NCBI GenBank assembly: GCA_003022925.1
Contig: PXRY01000050.1
Span: 1-37,412 of the forward strand
Reading direction: 5' to 3'
Origin: Halobacteriales archaeon QS_8_65_32
GTDB lineage: Archaea > Halobacteriota > Halobacteria > Halobacteriales > Halococcaceae
Length of the DNA: 37,412 bases
The notes below the pieces were generated by a model. That model was given only the letters and a program-made list of their open reading frames with translations, searched no databases and had not been told where the DNA came from. This document shows, in pieces, positions 25,409 to 33,195 of the stretch; positions within the stretch are counted from its first letter, which is position 1, and every line of letters begins with the position of its first letter. The position numbers and the translations under genes are program-made.

Positions 25409-27721
25409 ATGATAGAAGAGGACTGGACTTCGATTGCGGAGCGATTTTGCCTTCGGCGAGTCGTATCGGTATGGCTCGTCGTCGTGATGGTGGGGCTCGC
25501 CGGTGCTGCCGGGGCAACGGCGACCTCGCCGACACCGGCGGCAACGGACGCCGGTGCGAGCGCCACAGGGCCAATCGCCCAGCAGAACAACACGACGAAC
25601 GCGTCGAACGGTAGTTCGATGGGCGATAGCTCCATTGAAAACGGCTCCATGGAAAACGCCTCGATGGGTAACGCCTCCCAGATGGACAACGGAAGCGGGA
25701 TGGCCCAGGGTCAAATGGCGTACGTTCGGATCGGGCACTTCTCCGCCGACGCCCCGGCGGTCGACGTGCTCGTCGACGGCGAGACGGCCTTTTCGGGCGT
25801 CGAGTACGGCGACGTCACCGACTACGAAGCCCTCCCGGCCGGCGAGCACCTGGTGACGATCACGGCCGCCGACGACGAGGACACCGTCGTGTTCAACAAC
25901 ACCGTGACGGTGAACGCGAACCAGGCGTACACGATCGACGCGACGGGCCTGCTCGACACCGGCGACGAGGAGTACGAGTTCGTTTCCTCGAACGGGAGCG
26001 ACGACGCACCCTACACCGCCGACGGCGGGGCGGTCGTCGAGGCCGCACAGGTTTCCGTCGGTGACGACGAGGACGAGAACGCCTCGGTCGAGTTCAATAA
26101 CGTGACGACCGACGGCGAGACCGTCACCGTCGATTCGGTGACCGCTCCTGAAGGCGGGTTCGTCGCGATTCACAACCTGAGCCTGCAGGACGGCAACACG
26201 CTCGGCAGCGTTATCGGCGTCTCGGAGTACGTCGAACCCGGTACCACCGAGGACGTCGAAGTGTCGCTGTTCGAGGGCGTCGACGGGACCGAGTTCACCC
26301 AGTCCGAACTCCGGAACAACACCAGCATCCCGCTGATCGCGATGCCCCATCTCGATACGGACGGTGACGAGGAATACGACTTCGTCCAGAACAACGGCAG
26401 CAGCGACGGCCCCTACACCGCAAACGGCGGCGCGCTCGTCGACCAGGCGGTCGTAGCTGTCGGTGGCGAGGAGAGCGAGACCGTCTCGGTCGACTTCGAC
26501 GACCAGACAACCGGCGGCGAGAGCGTCACCGTCGATTCGGTGACCGTGCCCGAAGGCGGGTTCGTCGCGGTCCACAACGCAAGCCTCAATCAGGGCGACG
26601 CGCTCGGCAGCGTCGTCGGCGTCTCGGGCTACCTCGAACCCGGTACTACCGAGAACGTCGAAGTGTCGCTGTTCGAGGGCGTCAACGGCACCGAGTTCAA
26701 CCAGTCCGATCTCGAAAACGACAGCACGCTCATCGCCATGCCCCACCAGGACGTAAGCGGTGAGGACATCGGCTTCGCGCCGCTCGTGCTTCAGGATCAG
26801 ACCCAGCCGCCGGCGAACAACGCGTCGGTCCGGCTCGTCCACACCGTTCCGGGCATCGGCGCGGTCGACGTCACGGTCGGTGAAGGCAACAACACCACTG
26901 TACTGTTCGACAACGCGACGTTCCGCTCGGCGACGCAGTACGTTCAGGTGCCCGGCGGCGAGTACACGCTCGATGTCCGCGCGGCGACCGCGAACAACTC
27001 CGGCGAGGTCGTCGGGAGCTTCGACGTCGAAGTCGAGAACGGAACCTCGTACACCGCAACCGCCTACGGCGACGGCAGCGCAGAGGACGTCAACCTGAAC
27101 ACCGAGGTCGACGGTGAGATCGCGAACCTCCGGGTCGCACACGTCTCGCCCGACGCGCCTGCGGTCGACGTCTACCTCGACAACGAGACGTTCATCACGA
27201 GCGTCTCTCAGGGAACGATCACCGACTACGAGGACGTCACACCGACCGAACACCAGGTGACGATCACCGAAGCCGACAACCGTAGCGCCGTCGTATTCAA
27301 CCAGACGGTGCCGGTCCAGGCGTCGGATTACACCATCGCCGCGACCGGCCAGGTGTCGGCGGGCGCGATGACGCAGTTCACGCCGCTGGTTATCCAGGAC
27401 AACGGCACGACGCCCGACGAGAACACCTCCGCGGTGCAACTCGCCCACGCCGCACCCGGCGTGAACACGATCGACGTTACGGTCGAGCAGAACAACTCGA
27501 CGACGGTGCTGTACGACAACGTTTCGTTCAGCAACGTCTCGTCGTACGTCCAGGTGCCCGCGGGCGACTACGACCTGCAGATCCGCGCGGCGACTGGAAG
27601 TAACGACGGCGAGATTATCGAAACCGTCGGCGTCGACGTCGCGGGCGGCGAGGCCTACACCGTCTTCGCGACCGGCGAGACGGTCGACGACCTCGAACTC
27701 GTCGTCGCGGAAGACGACTGA
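25409..27721 (+). CDS. surface protein with DUF4397 and DUF7282 domains
   Basis: This 770-residue secreted protein has a signal-like hydrophobic segment at about 18-38, then a Ser/Asn/Met-rich stalk (about 58-100) dense in N-X-S/T glycosylation sequons (NGS, NAS, NNTTNAS). Domain order: DUF4397 (about 103-182), two DUF7282 units (about 205-320 and 340-450, each with TVDSVT.PEGGFVA.HN and EPGTTE.VEVSLFEGV), then DUF4397-type units (about 472-555, 573-650, 665-765, with RVAHVSPDAPAVDVYLDNE-like starts). The family is thought to be extracellular beta-sandwich material; no enzyme motif is seen. The DUF7282 pair seems inserted between a first DUF4397 unit and the FAPLVLQD linker that normally follows one. 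No C-terminal anchor is visible. A long antisense reading exists but is a shadow. Confidence 0.88.
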   Translation: MIEEDWTSIAERFCLRRVVSVWLVVVMVGLAGAAGATATSPTPAATDAGASATGPIAQQNNTTNASNGSSMGDSSIENGSMENASMGNASQMDNGSGMAQGQMAYVRIGHFSADAPAVDVLVDGETAFSGVEYGDVTDYEALPAGEHLVTITAADDEDTVVFNNTVTVNANQAYTIDATGLLDTGDEEYEFVSSNGSDDAPYTADGGAVVEAAQVSVGDDEDENASVEFNNVTTDGETVTVDSVTAPEGGFVAIHNLSLQDGNTLGSVIGVSEYVEPGTTEDVEVSLFEGVDGTEFTQSELRNNTSIPLIAMPHLDTDGDEEYDFVQNNGSSDGPYTANGGALVDQAVVAVGGEESETVSVDFDDQTTGGESVTVDSVTVPEGGFVAVHNASLNQGDALGSVVGVSGYLEPGTTENVEVSLFEGVNGTEFNQSDLENDSTLIAMPHQDVSGEDIGFAPLVLQDQTQPPANNASVRLVHTVPGIGAVDVTVGEGNNTTVLFDNATFRSATQYVQVPGGEYTLDVRAATANNSGEVVGSFDVEVENGTSYTATAYGDGSAEDVNLNTEVDGEIANLRVAHVSPDAPAVDVYLDNETFITSVSQGTITDYEDVTPTEHQVTITEADNRSAVVFNQTVPVQASDYTIAATGQVSAGAMTQFTPLVIQDNGTTPDENTSAVQLAHAAPGVNTIDVTVEQNNSTTVLYDNVSFSNVSSYVQVPAGDYDLQIRAATGSNDGEIIETVGVDVAGGEAYTVFATGETVDDLELVVAEDD

Positions 27722-27756
27722 GGCTCCCGCACCACGTCTCACGATCGACTACCGCA

Positions 27757-27766
27757 GTTCTTTTTG
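27757..27766 (+). terminator. T-run after the first DUF4397 gene
   Basis: GTTCTTTTTG lies about 40 bp past the stop. T-runs of this kind end archaeal transcripts, so separate transcription of the two DUF4397 genes is likely. Confidence 0.4.
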
Positions 27767-27793
27767 GACGGCGCTCCCGTCTCACCAGCATCA

Positions 27794-27845
27794 CTGACCG
27801 CTACCACCGACCGCTATCATCGACCGCTACCAGCAACCGCTCCGA
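27794..27845. repeat. 13-bp tandem repeat, four copies
   Basis: CTGACCGCTACCA, CCGACCGCTATCA, TCGACCGCTACCA and GCAACCGCTCCGA follow each other without gaps, then a 6-bp hairpin ACCGCT-CCG-AGCGGT (27845-27859). The copies differ by one to four bases. The rest of the 347-bp gap to 28068 holds the promoter of the next gene. Confidence 0.7.
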
Positions 27846-28025
27846 CCGCTCCGAGCGGTGCGAACGGTCCGAACGCATCCGGAGCACGAACTGCGGTACG
27901 CACTGAAGCGCCCGCGACGATCCGCCGCGAATCCGTCCCGATCGTGACTCGATTCCGTACACGTTATCGGTAACCAACCTCCCAATAATACGATGGGATG
28001 TAGCTAAAACAACCAACTCGTCTGA

Positions 28026-28037
28026 CAAACCTTTATG
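28026..28037 (+). promoter_or_regulatory. TATA box of the second DUF4397 gene
   Basis: ACAAACCTTTATG, centred near 28033, gives a predicted start site about 9 nt before ATG 28069. This argues for that ATG over the in-frame TTG at 28051. Confidence 0.5.
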
Positions 28038-28068
28038 CCGTACAACGTTCTTGATTCGATGGTTACGA

Positions 28069-29763
28069 ATGACAGCAAAGGAAGGGATTTCGACCGGACG
28101 ATGGCTGCCGACGCGGCGCACCCTCGGCGTCGTCTTCGTCGCGCTGGCGATGGTGCTGGCGGGTTGTGGCAGCGGTGGCGGCGATGGGGGTGGCGGCGAG
28201 GGTGCCGCCACCGGTACGACCGCGGGCGGAACGACTGCCGGCGGCGAGACGACGGCTGCCGGCGAGACGACGGCTGCCGGCGGTGCCGAGACCACGACCG
28301 CTGGCAGCGGCGGGACTTCGACGGCTATGGCCAACGAGTCGATGAGCAACGCCTCGATGGATAATGGAACCATGGCCAACGGCTCGATGGCTAACGGGTC
28401 GATGGGGATGGCGAACGGAAGCACGAACGCTTCGCTTCGCATCGCCCACCTGTCGCCGGACGCTCCCGCGGTTGACGTCTACCTCGACAACCAGTCGGCC
28501 GTCTCGGGTGTGGCGTTCGACGACGTCACCGACTACATGACCGTGCCGACCGGTGAACACGTCGTAACGATCACCGCCGCCGATAATCGCAGCGCCGTCG
28601 TCTTCAACGACACCGTTGGACTCGAAGACGCGGCATACACGGTCGCCGCGACGGGCGAGATAAGCGAGAACGCCACCGAACCGTTCGCGCCGCTCATCCT
28701 GGAGGATCGGACGAACCCGCCGGTCGAGGCCGCAGCAGTCCGACTCGCACACGTCTCGCCTGACGCCGGCCCGGTCGACGTGACGGTCGGCGAGGGCAAC
28801 GATACGACCGTGCTGTTCGACAACGCGACCTTCGGGAACGCGACTGAATACGTCGAGGTGCCCGGTGGCGAGTACACGCTCGATGTCCGCGCGGCGACCG
28901 CGAACAACTCCGGTGAGGTCGTCGAGAGCTTCGACCTCGAAGTCGACAACGGGACTTCGTACACTGCCTTCGCCGCGGGCTACGCCGCCCCCGATGAGGC
29001 ACCCGCCGACGAACCGCTCGATCTGATCGCGACGACCGACGGGCGAACCGCGACCCTCCGGGTGGCCCACATGTCGCCGGACGCCCCCGCGGTCGACGTC
29101 TACCTCGACAACGAGACGGCCGTTTCCGGTGCGGAGTTCGGCGACGTTACCGACTTCATCGAGACGACGCCCGGCGAACGCGTCGTGACGATCACCGCTG
29201 CGGACAACCGCAGTGCAGTCGTCTTCAACAGTACCGTGCCCTTCAGTGCCGGCGCATACACCGTGATGGCCACGGGCGAAGTCGGACAGAACGCCAGCCA
29301 GCCCTTTGCTCCGCTGGTGCTCAGCGACAACACCACCGCCCCCGGCGAGAACGCCTCGAACGTGCGTCTCGTCCACGCGGTGCCTGACGCACCGCCCGTC
29401 GACGTGACCGTCGAGGACAGCAATACCACGCTGTTCGACAACGTGACCTTCGGAAACACGAGCAGCTACGCCACGGTGCCGGCGGGCGAGTACACGCTCG
29501 AAGTCCGCGCGGCGACCCCGGACGATAACGGGACGATCGTCACGACGGTCGACGTCGATCTCGACAACGAGACGACTTACACCGCCTTCGCGGCGGGTTA
29601 TGTGTCCCCGGAGGACGCCCCGGTCGACGAGCCGTTCGACCTGATCGTCGCCGCCGACTCGGAGCAAACGGGCACGGGGTCGGGCGAATCGGAATCGGAA
29701 TCGGGTTCGATCGCGGTCGCGGGACCGAGCGACGTGACGGCACGGACCCTCGCCGCGAACTGA
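28069..29763 (+). CDS. DUF4397 surface lipoprotein
   Basis: This 564-residue secreted protein starts with basic residues (WLPTRR), a hydrophobic segment and a lipobox LAGC with Cys33, so it is predicted to be lipid-anchored outside the cell. It continues with a Gly-rich stretch, a Thr/Ala/Gly stalk (about 48-85, possible O-glycosylation), then a Met/Asn/Ser stalk of MANGS-type units (about 86-121) in which almost every unit is an N-glycosylation sequon. Four DUF4397-type units follow (starting near 122, 223, 331 and 432) with RIAHLSPDAPAVDVYLDN-like openings. The C-terminal Glu/Ser/Gly tail is disordered. It is a paralogue of the preceding gene; a 47-bp stretch (28867-28913) is identical to 26957-27003. 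Confidence 0.88.
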   Translation: MTAKEGISTGRWLPTRRTLGVVFVALAMVLAGCGSGGGDGGGGEGAATGTTAGGTTAGGETTAAGETTAAGGAETTTAGSGGTSTAMANESMSNASMDNGTMANGSMANGSMGMANGSTNASLRIAHLSPDAPAVDVYLDNQSAVSGVAFDDVTDYMTVPTGEHVVTITAADNRSAVVFNDTVGLEDAAYTVAATGEISENATEPFAPLILEDRTNPPVEAAAVRLAHVSPDAGPVDVTVGEGNDTTVLFDNATFGNATEYVEVPGGEYTLDVRAATANNSGEVVESFDLEVDNGTSYTAFAAGYAAPDEAPADEPLDLIATTDGRTATLRVAHMSPDAPAVDVYLDNETAVSGAEFGDVTDFIETTPGERVVTITAADNRSAVVFNSTVPFSAGAYTVMATGEVGQNASQPFAPLVLSDNTTAPGENASNVRLVHAVPDAPPVDVTVEDSNTTLFDNVTFGNTSSYATVPAGEYTLEVRAATPDDNGTIVTTVDVDLDNETTYTAFAAGYVSPEDAPVDEPFDLIVAADSEQTGTGSGESESESGSIAVAGPSDVTARTLAAN

Positions 29764-30088
29764 CCGATAGGCACCGTTCGAAGTCGAATCGGGCCGTCGG
29801 GGATCGCGGAACTCCATCCGAGCGCAGGTCGGTGAACGTGTTACAACGGGAACGTGTAGGGACCCGTCCGCGGTGTCGAGTGATTGTCGGTCACCATCGA
29901 AGCGCGAGTAGCTGAAACCGGCGCGTCGTCGGGTTCGTAACCCCCCCGCGTCAGGTGACGATCGGTAGCGGGGACTCAGCGGGTCGCAGGTCGTCGCCTT
30001 CGTATCGGCGGAGACGGGCGGAGACGAGCCGGGATACGGTAGGTGTCGGACCGTCAACGCTTTCAGGGCCGCCCGGAAACCAGCGTCC
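29764..30088. other. intergenic region, nothing certain
   Basis: A 325-bp gap between the second DUF4397 gene and the RimK-like fragment. No convincing gene, hairpin array or repeat was seen. A CTTTCAGGG near 30060 is a weak promoter candidate for the fragment. Confidence 0.3.
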
Positions 30089-30280
30089 ATGACCGCCGAC
30101 GCGTCGGATCTCACGATCGGCATCTTGAGCCTTCGCAGCAGCGAGGAATCGAAGGCCATCCCGAACGTGATCAGGGACTTGGGGTACGGCACCGAGTGGC
30201 TCCGCGAGGAGAACGCGGCGATCGAGATCGAAGGTGGGAAAGCGAGACCGGAGCCACCGGTGTGCGTCGGAACTCGATGA
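30089..30280 (+). pseudogene. N-terminal fragment of a RimK-like ATP-grasp ligase
   Basis: The 63 residues read like the start of haloarchaeal RimK/LysX-type ATP-grasp proteins: LTIGILSLRSSEESKAIPNVI, then DLGYGTEWLREENAAIEIEGG and EPPV. In full-length members about 230-250 more residues follow, with the ATP-binding and ligase domains. Here the similarity stops after EPPV (about residue 58), and the ORF ends in the ATGA shared with the next gene. It cannot be an active ligase. The overlap means translation could still couple to the sulfatase-like gene, so the fragment may survive as a leader peptide. The family assignment is from memory of the N-terminal pattern. Confidence 0.6.
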
Positions 30281-31803
30281 CGAACACGAACGTCGTTCTC
30301 CTGACCGTCGACTGTCTCCGGTACGACAGATGTGGGTTCAACGGCTATTGCAGCGATACGACGCCGACCCTGGATCGACTGGCCGGGAACTCCTCTGTCT
30401 TCGATCGAGCGTACGCCCCTGGGCCATGGACGGCGGAATCGTTCCCCGGAATCCTGGCGGGCCTGCACGCGCCGGGCGTCGCCTACTGGGACAGGCCGCC
30501 GTACAAGGCGATCCCGCACGGCGCACCGACGATCGCGATACGACTGGGAGACGAGGGATATACCACCGTCGCGACGGTCACGAACCCGCAACTCGCCGCC
30601 GACCGGAACTTCGATCGTGGGTTCGACCGATTCACCAACCTGAAACGAGAACAGGGTGGCGACGACTCGGAGGAAGACGGTATCGGAGCCGATACGTTCG
30701 AGGCGCTCGCGGGCGCGGTCGGCGATCGGTTCTCGGACAATGAGTTGCTGGCTCGCTTGCGGGGGCGATCCGGCCTCTCGAACCCGTACGCGGCGCTGTT
30801 CGCCCTCCGTCGGCTCTCGATGGTTCGAAACGCACGGGAGGAATGGCCAACGGATCGCGGCGAAGCCGTCATCGGTCGGTTCGTGGTCGAACTCGCGGAC
30901 GTCGCCGACGAGCAACCCTTCTTCGCCTGGACGCACCTGATGGACCTGCACGCCCCTATCCACCCCGCGCTCGTGAACCGGGACGGAACCGGGGTGGGCA
31001 GTCTCGATGTGGGTCGCTACCTGCTGGCCGATACGGTGCGTGCGTCCGACGGCCAGCCGACACGTTACAGCCGCCTCTACGACGAGGCACTCCGATACGT
31101 CGACGCACGGATCGAGCGAGTCGTCGACGTCCTTCGGTCGGCCGGCGTGTGGGACAATACCGTTCTGATCGTCACGAGCGATCACGGGGAGACAATGGGC
31201 GAACGCGGCGTCAATGGCCACCGGAACCACTACCCCTACGACGAACTGTTGCACGTCCCCCTATTAGTCCGCACGCCCGACGACAGCCGTTTCGAGGCCG
31301 GGAACGGAGACCGGATCAGTGCCCCCTTCTCGCTTTCGTGGCTGCACGAACTGATCGCCGAGATTGCCGACATCGATCCGATGGGCCTGTCAGCACGGAG
31401 CCCGTCGGGAACCCATCTCGACGACCCGGTGGACGACCGACTGGCAGTGGCCGACTCGCTCACGTCCTTCGGCCACACTGTCGTCGTCCGCGACCGCCGG
31501 TACAAGCTTATCGAACACTTCGACGGATGGGTTCCGGACGATCGATCCCGTCGGTACGACCTCATGCGCCACTTCGGCGTTCACACGACCGACTTCGGCC
31601 GCGAGGTGTTCGACCCGCTGAACGTCGCCTACCGGCTGCCGACCGATCCCTGCGAGCGGTTTCCCCGCCCTGCGTCCGACGCGCCGACCGAGCACCACGA
31701 GCGTGCCGCAGAAATCCACACCGAGGTCGACGACCTGCCTCGCATCGACGGCCGAGCGGACGCAGCGACCGAGGAGACGTTACGGGATTTGGGCTACGTC
31801 TGA
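30277..31803 (+). CDS. sulfatase-superfamily protein (alkaline phosphatase fold)
   Basis: This 508-residue cytoplasmic or signal-less protein of the sulfatase/phosphodiesterase fold opens NVVLLTVDCLRYD, with metal-binding Asp12. The second metal site is TSDHGE, followed by NGHRNHYPYDELLHVPLLV. At the place where type I sulfatases have Cys or Ser in CXPXR, it reads PWTAESFPGILAG, so the nucleophile is probably Thr52, as in phosphoglycerol or phosphoethanolamine transferases, and no formylglycine can form. A hydrolytic or transfer role on phospho- or sulfo-esters is inferred; the substrate is unknown. The ATG at 30277 matches family starts and overlaps the stop of the RimK-like fragment. In-frame codons upstream to 30043 are ignored. 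Confidence 0.85.
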   Translation: MTNTNVVLLTVDCLRYDRCGFNGYCSDTTPTLDRLAGNSSVFDRAYAPGPWTAESFPGILAGLHAPGVAYWDRPPYKAIPHGAPTIAIRLGDEGYTTVATVTNPQLAADRNFDRGFDRFTNLKREQGGDDSEEDGIGADTFEALAGAVGDRFSDNELLARLRGRSGLSNPYAALFALRRLSMVRNAREEWPTDRGEAVIGRFVVELADVADEQPFFAWTHLMDLHAPIHPALVNRDGTGVGSLDVGRYLLADTVRASDGQPTRYSRLYDEALRYVDARIERVVDVLRSAGVWDNTVLIVTSDHGETMGERGVNGHRNHYPYDELLHVPLLVRTPDDSRFEAGNGDRISAPFSLSWLHELIAEIADIDPMGLSARSPSGTHLDDPVDDRLAVADSLTSFGHTVVVRDRRYKLIEHFDGWVPDDRSRRYDLMRHFGVHTTDFGREVFDPLNVAYRLPTDPCERFPRPASDAPTEHHERAAEIHTEVDDLPRIDGRADAATEETLRDLGYV

Positions 31804-31916
31804 ACTCCGGTAGGAGCCGGCGACCATCGCCCGCTCGACCGTCATCCCGTGACGGGCGTCGGAGAGTCGGACCCTCGGTCGGGATCCGTCGGTTCCGAGC
31901 CCTGATGGCTCCGGTT

Positions 31917-32070
31917 TCACTCGTCAGCGTCCACCAACGCGCGGCGCAAACACGCTCGAAGTACCTGTAGCGGTACACCGAGGAGTAACGCCGGGACCAC
32001 GAGCCTGGCGCGTTTGAACGACCGTTTTCGAAGCCGGTCGTAACGGCGGACGATGGCACGACCACCGCTA
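31917..32070 (-). pseudogene. possible C-terminal remnant of a lost gene
   Basis: On the minus strand, a stretch ending at the stop at 31917 reads RAIVRRYDRLRKRSFKRARLVVPALLLGVPLQVLRA and on to LVDADE, which looks like the end of a real protein (basic helix, hydrophobic run, acidic end). Upstream of about 32070 the frame becomes Arg/Ser/Gly-rich nonsense with no start. I cannot name the family; glycosyltransferase or deacetylase tails look somewhat similar. The rest of the 381-bp gap 31804-32184 shows only the promoter of the next gene. Confidence 0.25.
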
Positions 32071-32150
32071 CGAGGACGTGATCGGCCGGTTGCACCTGTG
32101 CCAAAGGGTCGGGACCTCGGTCTCGATAGGCGTCCCGAGCGGTATTGAGA

Positions 32151-32160
32151 ACGGTTTTTA
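32151..32160 (+). promoter_or_regulatory. TATA box of the arsenate-reductase-like gene
   Basis: GGTTTTTATT is centred about 28 nt before the ATG at 32185, fitting a leaderless transcript that includes the downstream acetyltransferase. Confidence 0.5.
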
Positions 32161-32184
32161 TTCGCCGCCCTACTCCAAGGCACC

Positions 32185-32670
32185 ATGATCGAAGCGAGGT
32201 CGGTTCGTGTAGGATTCGTCTGCGTGCGAAACGCCGGGCGAAGTCAGATGGCGAGCGCCTTCGCCGAGCGCGAGCGAGCCGAACGCGGCCTCGAAGGATC
32301 GATCGAGGTCGTCACCGGCGGGACTCATCCCGCCGAAACCGTCCACGAGGCGGTCGTCACCGTTATGCACGAGGTGGGAATCGATCCGTCTGATCGCGAG
32401 CCACGGGAGATCACGACCGACGAGTTGGAATCGTGTAACATCGTCGCGACGATGGGGTGTTCGACGCTCGACGTGAGCGAGGCCGAATCCAGTACGGACG
32501 TACGTGATTGGGCGCTCGACGATCCTGCGGGCGAGGGGCTCGACACGGTGCGCGAGATCCGTGACGAGATCGAAACACGAGTACGGGACCTGTTCGACGA
32601 GCTCGATTCCGAAGCGGGCGAGGGTAGCGAGGCGAGCGAGAAACCCGAAGGGACCTCAACGGTCCGGTAG
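32185..32670 (+). CDS. low-molecular-weight phosphatase / arsenate reductase-like
   Basis: This 161-residue protein has the LMW-phosphatase/ArsC P-loop CX5R in VCVRNAGRSQMASAF (Cys13, Arg19) and the general-acid Asp in WALDDPAGEG (about 112-113). Thioredoxin-coupled ArsC uses two more cysteines; here Cys84 and Cys92 (LESCNIVATMGCS) are in the right region but not in the usual spacing. So arsenate reduction is likely but not certain, and protein phosphatase is the alternative. The C-terminal tail is Glu/Ser-rich. Four bases separate it from an ArsN2-like gene, which supports the arsenic link. Confidence 0.8.
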   Translation: MIEARSVRVGFVCVRNAGRSQMASAFAERERAERGLEGSIEVVTGGTHPAETVHEAVVTVMHEVGIDPSDREPREITTDELESCNIVATMGCSTLDVSEAESSTDVRDWALDDPAGEGLDTVREIRDEIETRVRDLFDELDSEAGEGSEASEKPEGTSTVR

Positions 32671-32674
32671 AAAA

Positions 32675-33112
32675 ATGCAACTGACGACGGCGACCGACGC
32701 CGAGGTCGAAGACGCGATGGAGCTACTCGACGACGCCGGCTTGCCGACCGACGTCGACCGCGAGGGGGTGATCCTGTTCGTCGGGCGCGTCGACGGACGG
32801 CCGGTCGGCATCTGTGGGCTCGAAGTCCGCGGGCCACACGCGCTCGTGCGCTCGGTCGTCGTCGAACCGGGAAGGCGCGGCGACGGACGTGGGACGGCGC
32901 TGATCGAGGAACTGTGCGACCGTGCACGCGAGCGGGGCGTTCGGGAGCTATACCTATTGACGGAGAACGCGGCGGGCTTCTTCGAGAAAGGGGGCTTCGA
33001 GCGGGCCGAACGCGAGGCAGCGCCCGAGGCGATCCGTGAGACGCGCGAGTTCGCCGCAGTGTGTCCAGCCTCGGCGGCCTGCCTGTCCCGGGCCCTCCGG
33101 AACGTCGAGTAG
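32675..33112 (+). CDS. arsN2: GNAT acetyltransferase, ArsN2-like
   Basis: This 145-residue GNAT protein has the pattern I associate with ArsN2: LLDDAGLPTDVD (about 17-28), GICGLEVRGPHALVRSVVVEPGRRGDGRGTALI (the acetyl-CoA loop), LYLLTENAAGFFEKGGFERAER, and the C-terminal REFAAVCPASAACLSRAL. ArsN-type enzymes acetylate organoarsenicals or related inhibitors; substrate in this organism is unproved. The ATG at 32675 follows the arsenate-reductase-like stop by four bases, so the two form one operon. No arsR, arsB or arsA is in the window. Confidence 0.82.
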   Translation: MQLTTATDAEVEDAMELLDDAGLPTDVDREGVILFVGRVDGRPVGICGLEVRGPHALVRSVVVEPGRRGDGRGTALIEELCDRARERGVRELYLLTENAAGFFEKGGFERAEREAAPEAIRETREFAAVCPASAACLSRALRNVE

Positions 33113-33195
33113 CGGACTCGACGGATGCTTGGAACCGATCCGGCGTTTCGACCGTTGGAGCGGGGAGACGAGCCGACGACGGGACGAGAACGGGA

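Noticed and set aside
25307-27742. Very long open reading frame of 811 codons on the minus strand
   Set aside because: It is exactly antisense to the DUF4397/DUF7282 gene. Its product is Arg/Val/Asp-rich without motifs, as expected from strong third-position GC on the other strand.
28063-31254. Open frame of 1063 codons on the minus strand
   Set aside because: It runs antisense through the second DUF4397 gene, an intergenic region, the RimK fragment and most of the sulfatase-like gene. No domain is recognisable, and the plus-strand genes have clear motifs.
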